Positions 21,501 to 34,067 of a DNA stretch of 64,000 nucleotides are shown here, piece after piece. The position numbers and the translations under genes are program-made. Location of the stretch: contig OU452199.1 in NCBI GenBank assembly GCA_911728435.2, positions 38,203,253 to 38,267,252 of the forward strand, written 5' to 3'. Under the pieces are notes generated by a model that was not told the DNA's origin, did no database searches, and saw only the letters and a list, made by a program, of their open reading frames with translations. Origin of the DNA: Apoderus coryli (lineage: Eukaryota; Arthropoda; Insecta; Coleoptera; Attelabidae). Position 1 is the first letter of the stretch, and each line of letters opens with the position of its first letter.

Positions 21501-24500
21501 GGCGGCGCACAAATTCGCGCATTCTGAGAACCACCCACTAAATTGTATTTTTAGGCATTCAAAACGTAAAAATAAAAGAAATCAGAAATTAATAACTTAC
21601 CTCGCCAACTTTGCTAGCCAATTATCAATACTTCTTGTCCGGCCGTGTGCAGAAATCGTCTGTCAGGTAATTTGTTACTATACCGCTAAATTGCACCATG
21701 TGATATATTTTTACTCACTTATGTTTTGTTGTTTGTCTGTCATTTACTGGAGCGACCTTCACTGATGAGTCGTTGGTCGACGAAATGGCAGTCTGGTAGA
21801 TGTGTAGAATTCTTCAACGTTTTGGCTTTTTATGTATACAAACCAAAAAATAATAATTTAAATTTGCGTTTGCAATAACATTGCAGCTTTCTGGAAAACA
21901 CAAACTCTATGAATGTTGACTTTATTTCCTGTTAGGTTTCTTGTCCTCCGATGATCCATCGCTTCAAATTCCCGGCAACGCAGGCCTTAAAGACCAAAGG
22001 CTAGCTTTAATTTGGGTCCAGAATAACATTACATATTTTGGGGGTGATCCACAAAATGTTACGTTATTTGGTGAGAGTTCTGGAGCAGCTTCCGTACATT
22101 TTCACGTGTTATCGCAAAAGTCAAAAGGATTGTTCCACAAAGCTATCGCACAAAGTGGGTGTGCACTGAATCCGTGGGCATGGGGTACTAAGAACCTTTG
22201 TACGGATTTGGCGAAATACCTGGGAAAGGATGTGAAAAGTGAGAGCGAGGGATTGCAAGTATTGATAGAAGCTCCAGTTGAAGAGTTGTTATTAGCACAA
22301 GCAAAAATTCCAGATGTAAGTAGGTACCTCAAAAATTTTACCTGTATATGTTAGTAAGCCTAATGAAATGAAGGCCACCATTACCGTGTTGACAAGTTGT
22401 TAATAGAAATTATTATTGACAATACACTAATTAGACAATCGTTTGTTATTGTAACAAAACAAAATCGTAACTAAAATAACAAACAACTGTTAATATATTC
22501 TCGATTATTTATTTAAATGCTTGCAAAACAAAAACAATATTTGTTATCATCACTTTCGCTGCTACTATTAGCAGTATTATAGGAAAGCGATTAAAATTTG
22601 AATATTGCAACATCATCAGCATGCAGCAAATCCTAAGTCATATAACACAATATTATTTTAGTTCGTCACACCTTCATTTCGAAGACCGTTTGCACCCGTC
22701 ATTGAAATTCCAAATGATACTGCGATTATCACTAGGGAACCGAAAGATATTATTGCGTCTGGGGAATGTCTTCAAATCCCGTTAATATTTGGGTATACCT
22801 CAAAGGAAGGTGAGTGGTAAAGATTTTATTTAGAGAGAATTTAAGTATACAAAAAATGTGATTATTTTTAGCTTTAATTATGGAGCTATTAAAATTGCAA
22901 GGATTATGTCCACAATCACCTGGACTAGATGATGCTGTTACTTGGCAAATGCATTTAGATGAGGATAATGTGGACTATAAACTGCTACACGCTGAAATGC
23001 ATAAGCTCTATCAGCAGTTTGACGCAAATGACCAAATTTATTGCGTAAGTTATGCACTACGACTGGGACTGTCTTGGCACCTTGGCTGATACGGAGCAAA
23101 TGGCTGGACCGTTGATGAATTTGTTCTGTGGTTGCACTATTATTTCCGGGAAAGTCTGTTAAATATCATGATAAATCTAAAAGTAATAATATAATATAAT
23201 ATTTATTCACCACCAATAATCTTTTACAAAATAATAATAAAGTATAAATACATTGGGTAATAAATATGTAAATAGCTGATACATCATGTTCTAGTACGAA
23301 ATAATACCTTGTTTTTGCTTAAGCAAAGCTTGTCTGCATAAAACAAGGCTTAAAATACAAATTGAAAATTTTACCCTACAAGAAAATAATAGATACACAA
23401 TAATATAAAATTACATGTCTAATTCATTGGCTAATGAATTAACACCGATAACTAATTATAATAATATAACATAATAATCTTCCTAATAATTATACATTTA
23501 CAAGATGGAAAAATTTTCGGCAATTAACCAATTTGTTAAGAGCTTTTTAAAGGATTTTAATTTACTTTTTTCTCTAAGCTCTCTGGGAAGTAGATTATAA
23601 AGTTTTACATATACATAATTATACGATCTTTGTCCGATACTTGAGTGTTTCTTGCAGTTTAATAATAATTTGAAATCACGGAGAGATTCATTCGTTCTGA
23701 TACAGGAGACTTACAGGAGTACAGGGTCTCTGCAGTTGGGGCATGTAAAGTATAAATCAGATAGACCCCTCTAAAACTTCATAGCAAATAATTGCTGGAT
23801 CTGATCGCACTAATAAATGCTTAATTAATCCAAATCATTGCCTATGTATTTTCTTGTTAATGTACCTTAGGAGCTGATAGATAATCTACCAAGCTCAGGT
23901 ACTTTTTTTGATGAGTACTAAACGCTTAACACTAGCATCATCGTCTATCCGTTGACAAGATTGTTTAGCTGTTGCCGTGCGGAAGGAATATTCCCTTGGG
24001 CTTCTAAAATCTCTCGAGTGACACCTATCTATAAAAAGGGTGTTATCAATATTGTCAGCAGACTAATTTCCATAATACTCTTTGTTGCAAAAGTGTTTGA
24101 GAGGGCACTTAAGACGAGACTAAATATTTTGAACGCTACAATTCATTAAATTGGCAACGATTTGGTTTTCGAATTGGAATGTTCACTGTAATGGATTTAC
24201 AGATGTATTCCATGATGGCAAAAGTGTGCAGTCCTGTTGCTCTAAGGATTTTGACTGCGTTGACCCAGTAATGCTTGTGGCTAAACTAAATAAATAAATA
24301 AATTAAATGGAACTCCAATTCTAGCAAAAGATTTACTTGACAATGACACTGGAAATTTTATTACAGGATATAAAGGTGCAGGTACATCCTGTCACCAATT
24401 CAAAAACTGTAAACAATAAGAAGTTCCCTATAATAATTTTTAGTTACTTGTTGTTTTAGATGATGACCGATACTATGTTTATAATAGGAATAATTGAATC

Positions 24501-25006
24501 TGTTCGACTGCATTTAGAAGCTGGTAATCCTCACATATATTACTATCGATTTGCATTGGACTGTGATCTTAACTATATGAAAAAAAGAATCACGAGTCTT
24601 TTGAACAAGAAGCTAGAAGGTTTGTGTTGCCAACATAATCATTGGAACAGGCACACATAAACTGAATTAAAATTATTAAGACAAAACAATTTTAGGCGTA
24701 TGCCATGCTGATGATTTGAGCTATTTATTCTACAAAGATGGAATAACACCTGTAATTGGAAAAGATAGTTTTGAAGAAGGAGCAGTATTGAGAATGGTTA
24801 AGCTATGGACGAATTTTGCGAAAACTGGGAATCCCACACCCTGTTCGGATGATTTGGAATTAACTTGGAAATCTGTTCAAGATGATTTGTGCAAGGATTT
24901 TTTGAATATAGGTGAAAGACTTGAAGTAAATATTGAAAATCCAGATAATAATAGGATTAGGTTTTGGATGAAATGGTTCGATAAATATCCACTAAGACAC
25001 ATGTGA
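18514..25006 (+). CDS. Carboxylesterase CE2 (alpha/beta-hydrolase), complete, 8 exons, 531 aa
   Basis: This is an intact paralogue of CE1, 2.4 kb downstream on the same strand. Exons are 18514-18648, 20857-20988, 21276-21432, 21936-22315, 22662-22809, 22872-23044, 24460-24619 and 24696-25006. All have GT-AG borders and matching phases, with no stops. The protein has [19 protein letters not shown], the canonical oxyanion HGGA, nucleophile Ser189 in FGESSGAAS, Glu317 in GYTSKEG and His432 in GVCHADD, so the full triad is present. It lacks a signal peptide, which suggests a cytosolic alpha-esterase type; a detoxification or lipid-ester role is a family-level inference. AATAAA signals follow at 25038-25047. 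Introns contain a MITE, a THAP exon (antisense), a hairpin and LINE fragments. Confidence 0.93.
19062..19519. mobile_element. piggyBac-type MITE, copy 2
   Basis: The core (AGGGTTATTCTTTCGTA to its inverse) is nearly identical to 3525-3981, with small differences such as ACTGATCAAC versus TACTGATCAAC and AAAACATGG versus AAAAATGG. The outer TIR part GTGGTCAAC is eroded and the TTAA ends are not recognisable. It lies in CE2 intron 1. Confidence 0.75.
19691..20687. repeat. Inverted GCCGCCATTTTGGGTTAC pair, 1 kb apart
   Basis: ATGCCGCCATTTTGGGTTAC (19691-19710) and GTAACCCATAATGGCGGCAT (20668-20687) are inverted copies with one mismatch, enclosing the lone THAP exon. They could be terminal repeats of a decayed P-type element. 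The core GCCGCCATNTTG also equals the YY1/Pho binding consensus, so two promoter-like sites are an alternative. Confidence 0.4.
20376..20476 (-). pseudogene. Single THAP-domain first exon, antisense in CE2 intron 1
   Basis: From ATG at 20476 the minus strand encodes [18 protein letters not shown], then [16 protein letters not shown]. It ends in phase 2 at a strong donor (AG/GTGAGT, 20375). The C-x3-C start and the F.FPKD block are the first half of a THAP zinc finger. No second half (W..., C-x2-H, AVP) is visible downstream on the minus strand within this intron. It is either a remnant of a P-type transposon or the first exon of a gene whose next exon lies farther left. Confidence 0.5.
21038..21239. 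repeat. Long hairpin (about 92-bp arms) in CE2 intron 2
   Basis: The left arm 21038-21130 and right arm 21149-21239 are near-perfect inverse copies around an 18-nt loop. Matching words are ACGTCTGCTCCACAAAATCT, TTGAACTGTTGAATTAATT and AAAGGTCAACA. The word CTCCACAAAAT..AATTTA links it to the palindrome at 9980-10091. It occupies most of the 287-bp intron. Confidence 0.8.
23480..23760 (-). pseudogene. LINE ORF2 C-terminal remnant
   Basis: The minus strand, 23520-23705, reads [40 protein letters not shown] and [15 protein letters not shown]. The order (NP..SLR.F, QRS..YV..KL.N.LP.EL, .....FKK.L) is the C-terminal signature of jockey/CR1-like LINEs. It has no stop in this stretch and no RT core. 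It lies in CE2 intron 6. Confidence 0.6.
23930..24290 (+). pseudogene. LINE reverse transcriptase 5' fragment
   Basis: The frame at 23952-24149 reads [27 protein letters not shown], then [20 protein letters not shown]. This is the RT block normally written G.FP..WK.A.V.PI.KKG...NYRPIS.L....K.FE. The YRPI motif is corrupted. The match ends in TAAATAAATAAATAAA. It is in the opposite orientation to the LINE tail 200 bp upstream. Confidence 0.6.
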
Positions 25007-25037
25007 TTACAAATAAGTTATTAACTATATTTTAAAT

Positions 25038-25047
25038 AATAAATAAA
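25038..25047 (+). terminator. Polyadenylation signals of CE2
   Basis: Two overlapping AATAAA hexamers lie 32-41 bp after the CE2 stop codon, the expected position for 3' end formation. Confidence 0.75.
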
Positions 25048-25189
25048 GGTGTTTGGAAAAGTTTTGAATCTTTAATTATACAAAAAGTAACTCCAAATTG
25101 TCTGAGAAAAGTCAACAGTCTCAATTCTTTCTTAATAACTCCTTTTAGCAAGCTGAACAATTTTACAGAAAATTGCTTGGACATTTTTT

Positions 25190-25580
25190 TTTTAAGAAAT
25201 GTTTGTTACACAATGTAACAAGACCTTAAGTTATGTTGGAAATTTACCTCACACTACAATGCTTTCACCAGACGGCCGTGTGGTTGATCCAGAACTCATC
25301 AGCTGTGATCGGCAGGTAATGTGATTCAAATTTCCAACATTTACGAAGAGATTATAGTTCACAGCAGTTCACGAGATACCGAATGATATCAAGATGTTTG
25401 TGGCGACACCTGTGTGAACAGACAATTTGACCGGTGAAACAAAGTTCACTAGCGAAGGCTGGACAAGAAGTAACAACTTCATTACATCCTAGATACGCCT
25501 GAATTCCCTAGCGGGGGGCTTTATTTAAGAATATCTTGTTACATAATGTGACTTTAAGTTATGTATGGTTAATAAACTGT
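25190..25580. repeat. TTGGAAATTT hairpin repeat copy
   Basis: The stretch includes TAAGTTATGTTGGAAATTT, CTTTCACCAGACGG, CAGCTGTGATCGGCAGG, AAATTTCCAACATTTACGAA and TCCCTAGCGGGGGGCTTTA. The order matches the copy at 48860-49200. The inner parts form a hairpin. Confidence 0.65.
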
Positions 25581-25599
25581 TTGCGATAAAAACCTGTAT

Positions 25600-27985
25600 T
25601 ATAATAATTGTACTGGTGTATACGACACATTACGCTAAAGGTTTGTTTCCAAAAGAGTTCGAAACAGTCAGGATTTTGCACAAATCAATGAGACCTGATC
25701 ACCTTACTTGAAACTTTTTTTGTATAAGGAACCTGAAACTGTCCAAATTATCATTAGCTACGAAACATTTTGTACTCAATTTCTCACGTAACTAGGTTTG
25801 TTTTCACAGCCTTCCGACACATATTGGATTCTGTGCATAACGTAGTTGCCACGCGGTGTAATTGATTTGCGGAGAATCCTGACAGATTCGGACTCTTTAG
25901 AAAACAAACCTTTAGCGTAATATGTGTGTTATAAACTTGGCAACACGTTAGGCTGCTGGTTGACAGCAAACGTCAAACTTGTACGTGTTGCGCGGTACAC
26001 CTGTACAATTAGTATAATTCAGGTTTTTACCGCAAGGTTATTACCGGATTTTTTTATTTGTTTGTTTTTACCTTTGTGATGAAAGTAAATAGATAACCAT
26101 CCGACAGACGCGTATTCGAACTTTGACCGCACCAACGACTGGTATAAAGGGAGTCTATATTATGAAATTCCCTTGTTGATCTTATCAGGAAGTCCTTTTG
26201 CACCTATATCCGTAACTTCCTTGCATCTCTGAAGACTGTCATCGCCGATGCTGTACTCAAACCGGACGACATCAGCACTGCTTGTGAACGACATACATTT
26301 GCATTTCTTTGTGTTAAGTGGAAGTCGGCATTGATGGAGTCATTATGTACACAACATCAATGGGTCAGCTCGACTCAAGGTGGTCGTAATTTTTTTATAA
26401 TCTTGCAACACGAATTAGTTTTCCCCACCCTTCTCTCTTTGTACTATACTTTTTCTTTATCCCATTCCGCAACCCAGATAGTGAGGATTATAGATTCGTG
26501 TCAAAATAATTGTGTAGTTAAAATACTCTCAAAAAAATCACAGATGCTGGCTTTAACTCAGGAACAAAGTGCACCAAAACAAATTTCCGTACGGAGTTGG
26601 TTGCCAGGAAGGCCGTATGTGTATTCTCTCAAAACGGTCGATATTATGCCATGAATTGAAGGAGCTAGAAACCTTTTCTTCATGCGTTGTTTAATAATTA
26701 AATGCCTCAGAGGCTTGTGAAATATGTTGATTTTCACCGAACTTACTGATATTTTTTCTTCTATCTTAACAGAACACTCAATGACTTGAAAAGGAGTTAC
26801 GTATACGAGGAGATAACATTTCTGGGTAATTTCAGTATTCTGAACAATATTCATCAGGTTATATTCTTATTGTCCCCTGTAAAGGCACATCCTTTCAAGT
26901 GTGGCTTTACAATTCCTCCAATTAGAACCAGTGCTTCTTCAGTCAAAATTCAAGCCATTAGTGCAAACGAAGAGTATAGGAAATAGCCCAGAAATCTAAG
27001 CAACCCAATTCGCGACATCAGTGCAAGAATATTCTGATTTGAGTGAACTGTACATTTCAAAAACCCTTCTTCAATTTTTCACCACTTGTCCTAATGTATT
27101 CCAATATCTATTGTTATCAGAAAAATAAGAGTGCTCCACCTAAGTCTTACTTGTCTTCGCTGAACAAACGGTCTTCAACAAAATAGTACCTACTGATAGC
27201 ATTGCTTTTTTAAACAACTAACTGTTCTGTAAAATAGACTAGCACTGAAGTAGAATATTAATTCGACCCATAGAAAGAGAGGATATATGTGATGTCTGTA
27301 ACTTAAATCAGCCCTCACCACCTATCCAATTTTACCTATCATGTTGTATTCAACTTTTCCCATTTAGTCATTTATAATTAATTACAAATCCCAACCAAAG
27401 TAATTTGTAGTTAATTACTTACTACTAAAAGTAATTGATCCATCTCTATTTTTACTAACTACCTCAACGATGCAATTTTAATCACGATTTTTTTGTTCTT
27501 TTTTAGTTGCAAGTTAATGTCTTGTTCTAATCAACAAGCTTATCTGTATCGTAATTCAAAGGAGGATTACCTTTATTGGTATAAAAATAAAAAATGCAGA
27601 AAGTATTACACTGATAAGATCTTTACTATTATTAAATAATATTTACAAGTAGTTTAAAATACTAGAAATATTTGTAAAACTAGTTCTCTCGTGAAAAACA
27701 GATTAGATTATGATTTGTACCCGGATTATTCGGAAACGACAAACAAGGACGGATATGAGGAAGGAATTTAATGTCTTATACAAGGTGTGAGCACAATAAA
27801 AGTCTTGAGTTTGGGTTCAATGTTTGAAGTGTTAACCACTGTAAGTACATTAATATTTGGCAGAAGTGTTATTGCTTGTGCACACGAGCGCCTTCACGTG
27901 GCCATTCGACCACCGCGACCTATCGAACGATTTCGAAAGACTAAAAATTGCGAACCACTACATCATGCGTAAAGCACATATGATT
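25600..27985. other. Intergenic, no gene recognised
   Basis: Frames at 26331-26654, 26558-26854 and 27787-27972 are short and overlap on both strands. They lack recognisable motifs or compatible splice sites. A short inverted pair (GTACTGGTGTATACGACACA near 25610 and AATATGTGTGTTATAAACTT near 25918, plus CTAAAGGTTTG/CAAACCTTTAG) suggests another decayed fold-back at about 25610-25935. Nothing else stands out. Confidence 0.45.
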
Positions 27986-27989
27986 TATT

Positions 27990-28700
27990 ATTGCCAACGG
28001 AACATTCTCAAGTAGCAAAGGAAGTTGCTCTTGCAGAAAATTAATTTCGCGAATGACTGGAATAGGAAAGTCCACCCTTTTCAAATTATTACGGGAAAGA
28101 AACGAGTTAGGTCAAGTGGGGCTTTCCAAGAAAATTCCCGGAAGACCAGCAAAAGTCCTTGATGAAGATACCAAATGTGCAAATCAAAGTTCACTCTTTT
28201 TATTTTAAATAGAAATACCCACTTTAGATACAACTTTGATGGAGCTTGACCATGATAACTTTAAGAAATGTGGATTTTGTTTGGAAAAAACGTACCCGAA
28301 AGTAGCTGTTACTGGAAAGCGTCTAAATTTTTTGCTGGCGACGATAATACTTGAGAAGTATAAAGGCTTGCATCAATAAAGGTTATATAGTACAATGTGG
28401 CAAGACAAAACCAATCTTCCGTAGAAGGCCGTCAACAGATATTATTATTGGAAGCCAAGATGAATTTTAAAAAGAAGGTTGTCTGACCTTTGAGTCATGC
28501 CGGAGGGGAGATTCGGATGTTTTCGAAGACTATTTTGGTGAAATGATAACATTTCTTCTAAGTCGGCGAAAAGCAGTCCAGCATGTTATTAAAGAGGAAA
28601 ATGTAGAATCTTGACATGATAACTACATGAAAAGCCAAACTATGGAAGTGGCCGAAATTATTGGTGGATTACCCTGTAGGCCTTTTGCATATCTAATGAG
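27990..28700 (+). pseudogene. Decayed IS630/Tc1-like DDE transposase
   Basis: Scattered frames on + read SRMTGIGKSTLFKLLRERNE (HTH), KIPGRPAKVLDEDTKCA, EIPTLDTTLMELD, KKCGFCLEKTYP, then AGGEI and EDYFGEMITF. This order (HTH, GRP linker, V.SF....EIPT...L..., then HAGSE.G and DYH..M) matches the large insect DDE_3 transposase group. It contains many stops and shifts. The catalytic region is not intact. Confidence 0.55.
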
Positions 28701-28759
28701 GTTTTGTTACTGTACACAGTTCCGAAATAGACTATAGTATTTTCTATCATTCGGAAATG

Positions 28760-30050
28760 AACGTTCTTTGAGTCTTCCAAGTTAACAACGCTCAACTAAA
28801 TTAAATAAATAAAATCTTTTGGTGAATTATAATCTTATATGAAAAATTATAAATTGACTATACCAAACTTATATATTTTTATAAATTGTTGCAATGGATT
28901 TGAATTACATTGTGATATCATTACTTAATATCGATTAGATCGATAAAAAAATGATTGTAACATTTTTGAGCCTAAATATAACAATAATACTATACCGTTG
29001 AATATAGGTATAACTTTATATAAATAATATATTTTTTCTACATAATACTTAGATACATACATCTCTTATCTAACCAGTGCGTTTTTCGATGCGTGTACGA
29101 GCAAAAATTATTGCATTAAATCAGATGCAAAGGCAGTTAGCCATAGACTCGTGAGTGACGTTTTTCAAATTTAAAGTGTCCATCCGAACAAAATCGTAAG
29201 TACTTAAGTACCTTATTGATAACATAAAAATCGAATTTATTTTTGTATATTTATTTTTGCATTTAGGCATTTAATTTTACGGGATTATTTTAATTTAATT
29301 GTGAAATTGCATTCCCAAAAAATCTAATTACTATAAAGGGACTATTTTATGGATGTTGGTTACTAATAAAACGTTGACTTTTGCAATGGAAAACCTTATT
29401 CATGGTGTCCCACTGGGAACCAAATGTACTTATATAGAAAACTATACATAAGAGAATTTTGAACATCTGGCCGTGGAACTATGTCGACGGAGACAGATGA
29501 GGTTAAATAGTTATCCCTTCGGGTTATACCGTAAATTAAACACCGAATATATTATTACAGTTTTGGATTCTACGTAAAATTTCAACTAGACTTTGTATCA
29601 TTTCCTATACCTAAGTCTTCCCGTTTCTGACTTATTTTGTAGGGTTTTATGTCAAAAATGACGTTTGCGAGCTCTAAAATCATTATAAAATTTTCCTATA
29701 AGAAAACATTCATGAATTGAATAGAATAGTATCTAAACTATTTCTATCTCAAAAATAGTCATTCGATGAAAACGTTGAACTGTTTTGGTAAATATTGATG
29801 CAAAATATCACATCAAACATGAAAATGAAAAAACTGTCAAATGTCAATATATTTAAATAGAAACCCCAATATTTTATAGTTTTATCTTATTAAGCGCTCA
29901 AGATTCCAATGTAATATTTAATTTAAAAAAGGAAAACACTACATGTAGAACAATTCAAAGAAACATTATTATTTTTTAAATAATGAAAGAAATCTATTCA
30001 ACATAAGTAGTTGACACTGTATAATATAAATATAGAAACATTAAATAAAC
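28760..30050. other. Intergenic AT-rich, nothing recognised
   Basis: I find no open frame with motif or splice context and no obvious repeat structure here. Confidence 0.5.
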
Positions 30051-30057
30051 TAATACA

Positions 30058-30152
30058 TCTCCCGATTGCCAGGCAGGTGTTCTATGTGTCAATTGGTTAG
30101 AACACCTGACCGGCAATCGGGAGATGTTGGGTTCGAGTCCCACTTGTGACAC
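30058..30152 (+). tRNA. tRNA-like pseudogene with inverted duplication
   Basis: Bases 30098-30141 carry a convincing anticodon arm (CCTGA..TCGGG with loop CCGGCAA) and a T-arm with a perfect B box GGTTCGAGTCC. GTGTCA (30086-30091) can pair with TGACAC (30147-30152), and a run of T follows. The D arm lacks its 5' half, and base 33 is C rather than T. Immediately upstream, 30058-30084 is an inverted copy of 30098-30124 (two mismatches), so the sequence folds as a 27-bp hairpin. A functional tRNA is unlikely; a tRNA-derived retroelement or duplication is more likely. Confidence 0.5.
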
Positions 30153-30359
30153 GGATTTTTTTTTTCAGTTCGTATACAATATTAGTTTATTTCATGTGTC
30201 TATATTATTTTTTAAAGTAAATTGTCGCCCTTGGATTTCGAGACATTTTCTGCACTATTGCTAACAATAAATACAACCTCTTAAATTAGATAATAATGAG
30301 AAGAACAAAATTAAATTAACAATAAAACTCAATACACTCCCAAGTTCAGCTACATTTAA

Positions 30360-30900
30360 TTGCACTAATCTATGTGTGACCCGGTTCAGTCTCAATGACC
30401 ATCATCAGACACAAAATTAATCAACATAATACAACACGTAGGCATCTCAGACATAGAGAACAAATTCAAATAAATTCGTTTACTGCTTGCAGTTGCAGTC
30501 AGCAAGGCTTTAATCGAACGAAAATAAAGGGCCGCGCTAAAGTGATCCGTCAATGCCGTTATATGTTCGGTGGTTCTATAATAAAAAACAGCATTCATCC
30601 CAAAAGGATGCATTCGTCCCAGAAGGATGTCCGACCTTATATACGACATATAACGGATAAACATATTTTGCGGACGCGTATTCTAGATGTGGTCTAACCA
30701 GAGATGAATACAAACACTTAAATGAATTCATGAAGTTGGCAGTACTTCATCTTAGCAATCCCAACATTCTAAATGCCTTGTTAGTGATGTCGGTAATGTA
30801 GGCAGCAAACGACAGGGAACCAACCATCAACCAGGACACCAAGGTCTTTCAGTGTGTCAACAGAACTCAGTACAGAGCCACAAATATTGTAATTATAATT
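30360..30900 (-). pseudogene. LINE RT C-terminal relic
   Basis: On the minus strand, shifted frames read NYNICGSVLSSVDTLKDLGV, ITNKAFRMLG, LVRPHLEYAS, and at the end TASSKRIYLNLFSM and CCIMLINFVSDDGH. KDLGV and VRPHLEYAS are classic blocks of jockey/CR1-type RT C-termini. Several frameshifts are present. Confidence 0.6.
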
Positions 30901-32380
30901 TATGAGCATTCTTGATCAATTAAAATGTATAAAAAAATATTTAGATTCATGTCGTTCGCCTCACACCACAAAAAGACATTATTCAACTCTATACAGCATT
31001 AAGGTCTAGAACTTAGTCCGCCCTGGTAATCCAGAAAAGCTAAATTAGTTTCTAGAACACTGTTTCAAAAGGTCCTTATTTGTGTTCATTATCACATATA
31101 AAATATTTGTTATGTTATACAGAGAAATGTAAAAGTTATTCAAAAATCGATTTCTAACTACGCACATTAGGGGGCCTACATTCCTGTATGAAAAACCTGT
31201 AGGTTGTCTTATTTTTTATGTGCATTCGAGAGATTTCCTACATATTCCGGAATAATACTGATATAAATCGCCGATATTTGATCTGCTTTCTAACATTGCA
31301 AGAAGAGTCCAGAGAACACCACCTACGCGAGTCGTCCTCCCAACCCAAAATTCTATCCAAGCGAACAATACCTACTCAATTAAAAGTGGTTTATACGACG
31401 TGAGGAGTAATTTACTCAAAAGTAATTCCGTAACTAGTCTGGAATTGATCAGGAGTATATAGATAAATTAACTACGAGAAATTATTAAATCTTACTCGGT
31501 TATTATGAAACGAGAATAATTGCAATTATCTAAGCAAATAATGCATAAAACAGATAACGCATAGTATACCTACTACAATAGTTATATTGTCTAGAAATGA
31601 GTAAATATAGGAAAAGGTGGATATTATAATGCACTATTTGCGTAATTACGTAGGTATAACCTACTGAGTGATTCAAATTAAATAATATCTTGCAACTATT
31701 AAAAAATCCATCCTACCGATTTCAAATATTTTCTCAAAATTTTAAATACATAAATATAGATACAAAGAGCACGTCTTAAAAAGAAAAGTAAATCTAAACC
31801 TTGCCTCAGTAATTGGTCAACGAGTAAATCCTAGACCGGTCTACATACCAGATCGTTGAAATTTAACATGTACAATATTTTTAATGCAAAAAATAAAACA
31901 AAAAAATTGGGGGTTGCTATTTAAAAATGTTTAGTTTTGACACTTTTTCAATTTGATTTTATACCCTTTATTTTCAAATACCCTGTATTAATATTTAATA
32001 TAAAAAATATTCATAGGTGCCTAAAGTAGGTCTATAACTATTAGGCTATCCCAAAAAATTAAATTATTAAAGCTTCCATATAATAAAAAATCGTAATTAT
32101 TCATTAAACTGCAAACGTCATTACTGATATAAAATTTCAAATATTTCAAAACATATTATACATCTATAGAACTATCTATAGAATTACAAGTAGAATCCAA
32201 AAAACATACAATTTTTATAGGGTCGTATTAAAAATAAGGAAGTTGACACCCACTTCCTGTATAAACGGAACATATTAGCCGAATTGGTCCCGTGGACCTA
32301 AATACTACACCAGATTTTCAAACTGTTCCACATTGTAGTTTCTCCCTACTCGATCGAAAACCTTCCTGGTGGAACAACCA
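30900..32380. other. Intergenic, nothing recognised
   Basis: The only long open frame (31218-31403) has no recognisable domain. The DNA is AT-rich without clear inverted repeats. Confidence 0.45.
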
Positions 32381-32382
32381 GT

Positions 32383-32635
32383 ATATTCAAAAAAAATCGG
32401 TTGTTTCACCCCAAAACTATCCCGACAAGTTATAATATAATCAAAAATATATGACCTGCGTAATGAAACAGAATTTTAATAATTATTATTGTATTATTTT
32501 CATTATTTCCAATAAACTAACGTAACAAACTACTTTATTCAAAAAATTAAAAAAAAAACTATTGCCAGAGCTGGGATTCGAACCCATATTCTTCCGCATG
32601 CGAAGCGAACGCTCTATCAATGACGCCACAGTACC
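32383..32635 (-). mobile_element. tRNA-derived SINE, copy A
   Basis: Read on the minus strand, a tRNA-like head comes first: GAGCGTTCGCTTCGCATGCG (anticodon arm, CGC, tRNA-Ala-like) and B box GGGTTCGAATCCC (complement of 32573-32585). A conserved body follows with AATAAAGTAGTTTGTTACG, AATTCTGTTTCATTACGCAG and TTGTCGGGATAGTTTTGGGG. Three other copies occur in this window. Confidence 0.7.
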
Positions 32636-32639
32636 CTCT

Positions 32640-33070
32640 TCGACAATATTGTATTTTAATTATTGTAATAAGATACGTTGCAACGCCCAACTGAAAATTT
32701 AAACGCAATTTTCTCAAGAATTCTGAGGGTAAATATCAAAAAATGCTTTAAAATGATGTATCACTCGACCCCTCCTGCTATTTGAAAATTTAGCGGTTGT
32801 GTCCACCCTTATCACAGGGCTTAACCGATTTCAACCAAAAACTAATGGGTTCATCCTAGGACTCCCCCAAACTTATATACCAAAATTTAGTTCAAGTGGT
32901 TAAAGCGTTTGGGCGCTATCGTAAAAGAATACATACAGACACACATACACACACATACAGACTTCTCGAAATGGTCTTAATCGTCTCGGGGAACTTCAAA
33001 ATGGTTATATCCGTCTTTATCTCAAATTTTTTTTAGCTCGTTCACAATACTTTCCCTGTGCGAGAAAGTA
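32640..33070. repeat. Dispersed repeat tail with CACACATAC microsatellite
   Basis: The stretch has GGCTTAACCGATTTCAACCA, TTAGTTCAAGTGGTTAAAGC and then (ACACATAC)n followed by GACTTCTCGAAATGGTC. This resembles 3' tails of insect RTE-like LINEs or their SINEs. It directly abuts the SINE head. There is no coding frame. Confidence 0.4.
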
Positions 33071-34067
33071 ATAACTCAAATGCAGGTTTATGAACAGGAA
33101 ATATCATTCATTAACGATTTTGAACAAATGTTAGATGCAAAAGTGAAAAATACATTTGCATTTTGTATTAAAAAGATGAGCTTACGGCATGTCTTAAATT
33201 AATATTTGTTTTACAAAATCAGATCCAAATTGTATGCAACAAAACTGTTAGAATCTGATATTTTGGGATCTGTTCTAGCACAGAGAATCTGCAGCAAATT
33301 CGTATGTCATTAAATTTCCCTTTTGCGTAAACAGAACTGCAATAATCTCATTTAAAAAAATGCTGCCCATAGCAACAATTTCACGTTATTCGCATCTGGT
33401 CTAGTCGTTTACAATATTTATTTACGAATAATACACAAGAGTAATTAATAACTTTTTTAAAATAGTAATAATTAACATATGTGACGTCCTATACCAATCC
33501 TAGTATTTTTTTTGCTAAAAGCTTCATTATTTACTCTACTAAAAGGTATTTGTTACCGCCGAGGTCAAGCTATTTACACAAAGTGGCATCAGGTATTAGT
33601 TGTGATAAAATTTAATCCAAATATAAAATTTAATAGAATTCGTTCAAGCGATTATCTAATCTCTTTATGAATTACAAAAAAATATCTAAAAATAAATGTG
33701 CATCGATTAATGTTGAGCTTATTACGTAAAATAAAAAAAAAATCAGAATTTAGGGTACCTACTTCTAAAGTTTCTTTTTTAAAAAATATGCTGGTTTTTC
33801 ACAAAAACAAGATTTAGTCAGTATACTTTGCGAAGCAACCTTTATATGAATCATTATGACTTTAAACTTCCTAATCACAATATCGTACAATCAAATTCAC
33901 CTGTCAAACAGCGACGTAGCTTGGGAAGAGGGGGATCGGTTGGTTTCGCACTCCCTCTGTTAGCACACATTCAAAATGCCCAAATAATTTTGTAGTTTGT
34001 CCAAATATTTCACTATATTTTCCTTACCTCGCAATTTTTACTTTCCATAGGGATAGAATTGTCAACG

